Shown here: positions 61,233-64,000 of the stretch, one piece after another
How positions within the stretch are numbered: the first letter of the stretch is position 1
Layout: each line of letters starts with the position of its first letter
Made by a program: the position numbers and the translations under genes
Source: Brevundimonas sp. Leaf363
GTDB taxonomy: Bacteria; Pseudomonadota; Alphaproteobacteria; Caulobacterales; Caulobacteraceae
Length of the DNA stretch: 64,000 bases
Direction of reading: 5' to 3'
NCBI RefSeq assembly: GCF_001424025.1
Contig: NZ_LMPZ01000003.1
Location: forward strand, 284,501-348,500
Notes under the pieces: generated by a model
Database searches by the model: none
What the model was told of the DNA's origin: nothing
What the model saw: only the letters and a program-made list of their open reading frames with translations

Positions 61233-63998
61233 TCATGCGCCGCGCGCCCCTGACAAGAGTGCGGCCATCGCGTCCCGCTTCTGCCGGATCGTGGCGGTCA
61301 GGTCGAGAATATTTGGCTCCACGAAGAACTGGCCGTGGCTGCCGGACACCAGGTCGATGGTGAAGTCGTCATAGTAGGCCGCCAGCTCGGCGCGCGGATC
61401 GTCGGAGGTCAGCCAGGGGTTGCGATCGCTGTCGCGCCCGAAGGTCAGGGCGATCCGACCGTCGTAGGGGTGAGGCACGATCTTCTCGTGCAGGATCAGC
61501 AGCGCGACCTCTCGTCCCCCTGCCCTCAGGTGACGGGCGATGTGAAAGGCGATGACCGCAGCCTGGCAGTTGCCCCCGAGAAAAAGCGCGCCGGTCGGCG
61601 CCGTGCGGGCGATCTCCGACGCATAAAAGGCGGCGAGACCGTCGATGTTCTCCGGCGTCTTGGCCATGACCTGGTGAGCCGAGCGCATACCGTAGACCGG
61701 CTGGTCATCGCCGAGATAGCGGGCCAGCTGCTTCAGCTCGTTCTGATTTTGCAGGCACCAGAACAACGGCGTCCTCTCGCCGTCCAGGTTGCGCCCCACG
61801 AGCAGCGCCCCTGGGAAAGGTCGTTCGCCCGCCCATACGGATGTGTAGGCGTGCAACTTTTTAAGAGCATCGGCGTCGACCCCGCTCACCGGCGTCGGCT
61901 GTGTCGGCTCCGCGGCGTCGCTCTGGATCGCGCCGGCGAGTTCCGCGACCGATCCCAGGCAGGTCAGCGCGGCTGCGGGCAGAGATCGCCCCAACCGCTG
62001 TTCGAGATCGCCGAGCATGCGCACGGCAAGCAGCGAGTGGCCGCCGAGCAGACGAAAGCCTTCGTCGCGTCCGACAGGCCGGTCCAGCCACAGGACTTCG
62101 CGCCACAGCTCTGCGATCTGGCGTTCGAGGTCCGTCTGAGGCGGGATCGGCTGTCGCGGCTCGGCCTCAAACAGTCGGGACAGGGCGACGCGATCGACTT
62201 CGCCGTCCGACATCCGTGGCAGCGCTGCGAGTGTTCGAAACTGGACGGGCGGCGCCAGGGGGCCAAGGTGTTCGCCCAGCCAGGCCTTCAGCGTCTCGAG
62301 GTCGACCCGCTCGTGCTCGTTCAGGACCAGGACGGCGCCGTATTCGCCGATCTCCGGGTTCGCCACCACGACGGCCTCGTCGACGCCGGGGTGGTCGATC
62401 AGAGCGGCCGCGACGCGCCCGGCTGGCGTGAGCGCCGGTGGGACGAAGCTTTCGCCGCCAAGACCGACCATAGCGGCCAGCGTACTGTTCAGGATTTCAG
62501 CGAACCGAGATGCACCTGCCTCGTCCATCACACCGGCGCGATAGCTGATTTGGCACGACAGATCGTCAGCGGCGGCTTCGAACTGGACCGCCAGATCGAA
62601 GTCGACGCTGTCGCGCGTCGCGGTGATGCGCCGCGCCGTGACGTCGCCCAGCACAGGCTGCGCATCGCTGCGTCGCTCCTGCCAGCCGGTCATGAAGCGG
62701 TTGAGCTGGGTCCGGCGCAGACCGGGCGCGGCCGCGATGTCGCCCGTGGCGACGAAGCGGTGGGCATCGGCCGAGAACAGGCTGCGGCCGGTTTCAGAGA
62801 CGATTTCGGACAGGATGGCGCCGGGCTCCACCGCCACGGAGATCGGCGCCATCCTGTTGAGATAGCCGATGACCCCAGCGGCCTGCGCCTGGTCCCTGTT
62901 GGTCAGCGGCGTACAGGCCAGGATCCTGCGCTGCCCTGTCACGCGGTGCAGGGCCACGGCGGCGGCGGCGATTGCGTAGGCGCCGCATGGTTGCCTGGAG
63001 TTGACCGCACGTGCGCGGAGCGCCGCCAGCGTTTCGTTCGGCAAGGAGAACCGCAGAAACCCGTCAGCCTGCGAGCCGGCGGCGGCGGGCAATGCGGTCG
63101 ACGGGTGTCGCTGCTGGAACGCTTCCACCCACCAGCGCCGCGCCTCTTCGCCGCGCGGGCCGTCGGCCACGCCGCGCTCCCACGCCGCGAAATCGTGGGA
63201 CTGCATCGCCTCACTGGCGAACCTGGGGGCGTGGCCGGCCGCCAGGTCCGCGTACGCGACACATAGCTCCTTCACGAACAGATCCCGCGAGAAGCCGTCG
63301 AAGATGAGGTGGTGGAAAACGAGAACGAGGACGTCTCGGGATCGACCCGCCTTGATCGTGCAGCACCGCCACAGCGGGCCGTGACCGATGTCGAATGGTC
63401 GGGACACCATGGTCTGGATCGCTGCGTCGATCTCGGCGTCGTCGGCGCGGCCCATCACCAGCGCCTCCTCCACAGACAGTCCGGCAAGACGGGGGCGAAA
63501 GACGGGGTCCGCCTGCGACGGCGGAAAGCAGAATCGAAGGGCATCGTGGCGCTGTCCAAGAGCGCTGAGCGCCGCGTGGAGCACCAGAGGATCGAGCGCC
63601 CGCTCCAGGTCGAGGACGACCGGCACATTGTATCGCCCGTCTGCTCGGTGCGCACGCGCAAGCGGCAGCAACGCCTCTTGGGCCAAGGTCGCGCGGGGCG
63701 ACGCCTCGTCGGCAGGGAGGGTCGGATCTACGGTGACAGACGCGTTCGGCGTTAGGAGTGTCAGTAGGGTCTCGCGCTCCGACTTCAGCCAGTCGCGCAG
63801 ATCGTCGTCGAGCGACTGAGGTGGGGCGCTGCAGCGAAGCCGTCCGTCATCGACCCACAGCCGCACTCCGCGCCGCGCGAGGTCTTCCAGGCGACGCGTC
63901 AAATCGGCGGATGGCTCGCCTACGGTCTGGCGGTCGACGCTGTTCAAGTGCGAAATCCCCCGCGCCGGCCCCGCCACGGCCCGCTCGGTCGTTTGCAT
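61233..63998 (-). CDS. NRPS protein: docking - condensation - adenylation remnant - carrier - thioesterase
   Basis: 921 residues; the first ATG lies 3 bp from the window edge, so the N-terminus may be incomplete. Residues 32-82 form a TubC-like N-terminal docking domain (RGVRLWVDDGRLR). A condensation domain follows (about 105-515) with HHxxxDG at 229-235. Residues about 527-605 match only the C-terminal subdomain of an adenylation domain; the large core is absent, and the A10 Lys position is Glu600 in MSDGEVDR. A carrier domain has Ser655 in LGGHSLL. The thioesterase (about 725-921) has GGNCQA, so Cys811 replaces the usual Ser, with His888 in GSHGQF. The carrier must be charged in trans. An upstream partner is expected beyond the window. 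Confidence 0.87.
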   Translation of the reverse strand: MQTTERAVAGPARGISHLNSVDRQTVGEPSADLTRRLEDLARRGVRLWVDDGRLRCSAPPQSLDDDLRDWLKSERETLLTLLTPNASVTVDPTLPADEASPRATLAQEALLPLARAHRADGRYNVPVVLDLERALDPLVLHAALSALGQRHDALRFCFPPSQADPVFRPRLAGLSVEEALVMGRADDAEIDAAIQTMVSRPFDIGHGPLWRCCTIKAGRSRDVLVLVFHHLIFDGFSRDLFVKELCVAYADLAAGHAPRFASEAMQSHDFAAWERGVADGPRGEEARRWWVEAFQQRHPSTALPAAAGSQADGFLRFSLPNETLAALRARAVNSRQPCGAYAIAAAAVALHRVTGQRRILACTPLTNRDQAQAAGVIGYLNRMAPISVAVEPGAILSEIVSETGRSLFSADAHRFVATGDIAAAPGLRRTQLNRFMTGWQERRSDAQPVLGDVTARRITATRDSVDFDLAVQFEAAADDLSCQISYRAGVMDEAGASRFAEILNSTLAAMVGLGGESFVPPALTPAGRVAAALIDHPGVDEAVVVANPEIGEYGAVLVLNEHERVDLETLKAWLGEHLGPLAPPVQFRTLAALPRMSDGEVDRVALSRLFEAEPRQPIPPQTDLERQIAELWREVLWLDRPVGRDEGFRLLGGHSLLAVRMLGDLEQRLGRSLPAAALTCLGSVAELAGAIQSDAAEPTQPTPVSGVDADALKKLHAYTSVWAGERPFPGALLVGRNLDGERTPLFWCLQNQNELKQLARYLGDDQPVYGMRSAHQVMAKTPENIDGLAAFYASEIARTAPTGALFLGGNCQAAVIAFHIARHLRAGGREVALLILHEKIVPHPYDGRIALTFGRDSDRNPWLTSDDPRAELAAYYDDFTIDLVSGSHGQFFVEPNILDLTATIRQKRDAMAALLSGARGA

Positions 63999-64000
63999 CG

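Overview
The window is GC-rich with dense, overlapping gene layout. Its gene content points to an alphaproteobacterium of the Caulobacteraceae, most likely Brevundimonas or a close relative. This rests on the flgFGAH and fliLM arrangement with a sigma-54 promoter and a CtrA-like box, a LOV kinase with a single receiver partner, a TonB receptor with tryptophan-halogenase-like genes, and a XylR-like operator. The species call is inference.

Region 1 (about 0.1-24.2 kb) is a plant cell wall sugar locus. An Rrf2 regulator is followed by a hybrid histidine kinase whose input is a glucokinase-like domain. Then come a GH3 beta-glucosidase, GH27 alpha-galactosidase, GH10 xylanase, GH43 xylosidase/arabinosidase, an SGNH acetylesterase, a second GH3 enzyme, three tryptophan-halogenase-like flavoproteins, a large TonB-dependent receptor and a cupin-like protein. 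The set covers outer-membrane import, xylan backbone cutting, debranching, deacetylation and final hydrolysis.

Region 2 (24.2-35.5 kb) holds pyruvate phosphate dikinase, a Nudix hydrolase, pyruvate kinase, a PhoX-like phosphatase and a VIT-type iron/manganese transporter. It ends with an ECF sigma / FecR / STN-type TonB receptor signalling set.

Region 3 (35.6-43.0 kb) begins with a six-gene, tightly packed operon: thermostable-hemolysin-like putative acyltransferase, acyl-CoA synthetase, heme-oxygenase-like diiron oxidase, SDR, a secreted repeat protein and an isoprenylcysteine-type methyltransferase. I know of no described product for it. A divergent TetR with an SDR and a quinone-oxidoreductase-like gene follows, with twin palindromic operators.

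Region 4 (43.2-46.9 kb) carries a LOV blue-light kinase and its receiver, then a tRNA-Leu(UAA) gene interrupted by a 213-nt group I intron inside the anticodon, then an M28 peptidase and a DUF3297 protein.

Region 5 (47.0-55.0 kb) is flagellar: MotE-like, a DUF6468-type protein carrying an inserted hairpin-rich repeat, FliM and FliL on one strand, and FlgF, FlgG, FlgA and FlgH divergently. Three tandem divergent paralogues of a small exported protein follow.

Region 6 (55.0-64.0 kb) has a DUF885 peptidase, cytochrome c, YjbR-type protein and MsrA. The right edge is a translationally coupled biosynthetic cluster: an NRPS protein (docking, condensation, remnant of an adenylation domain, carrier, thioesterase with Cys nucleophile), a cytosine-deaminase-like amidohydrolase, a glycosyltransferase-like protein and a phosphopantetheinyl transferase. 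The cluster probably continues past the window.
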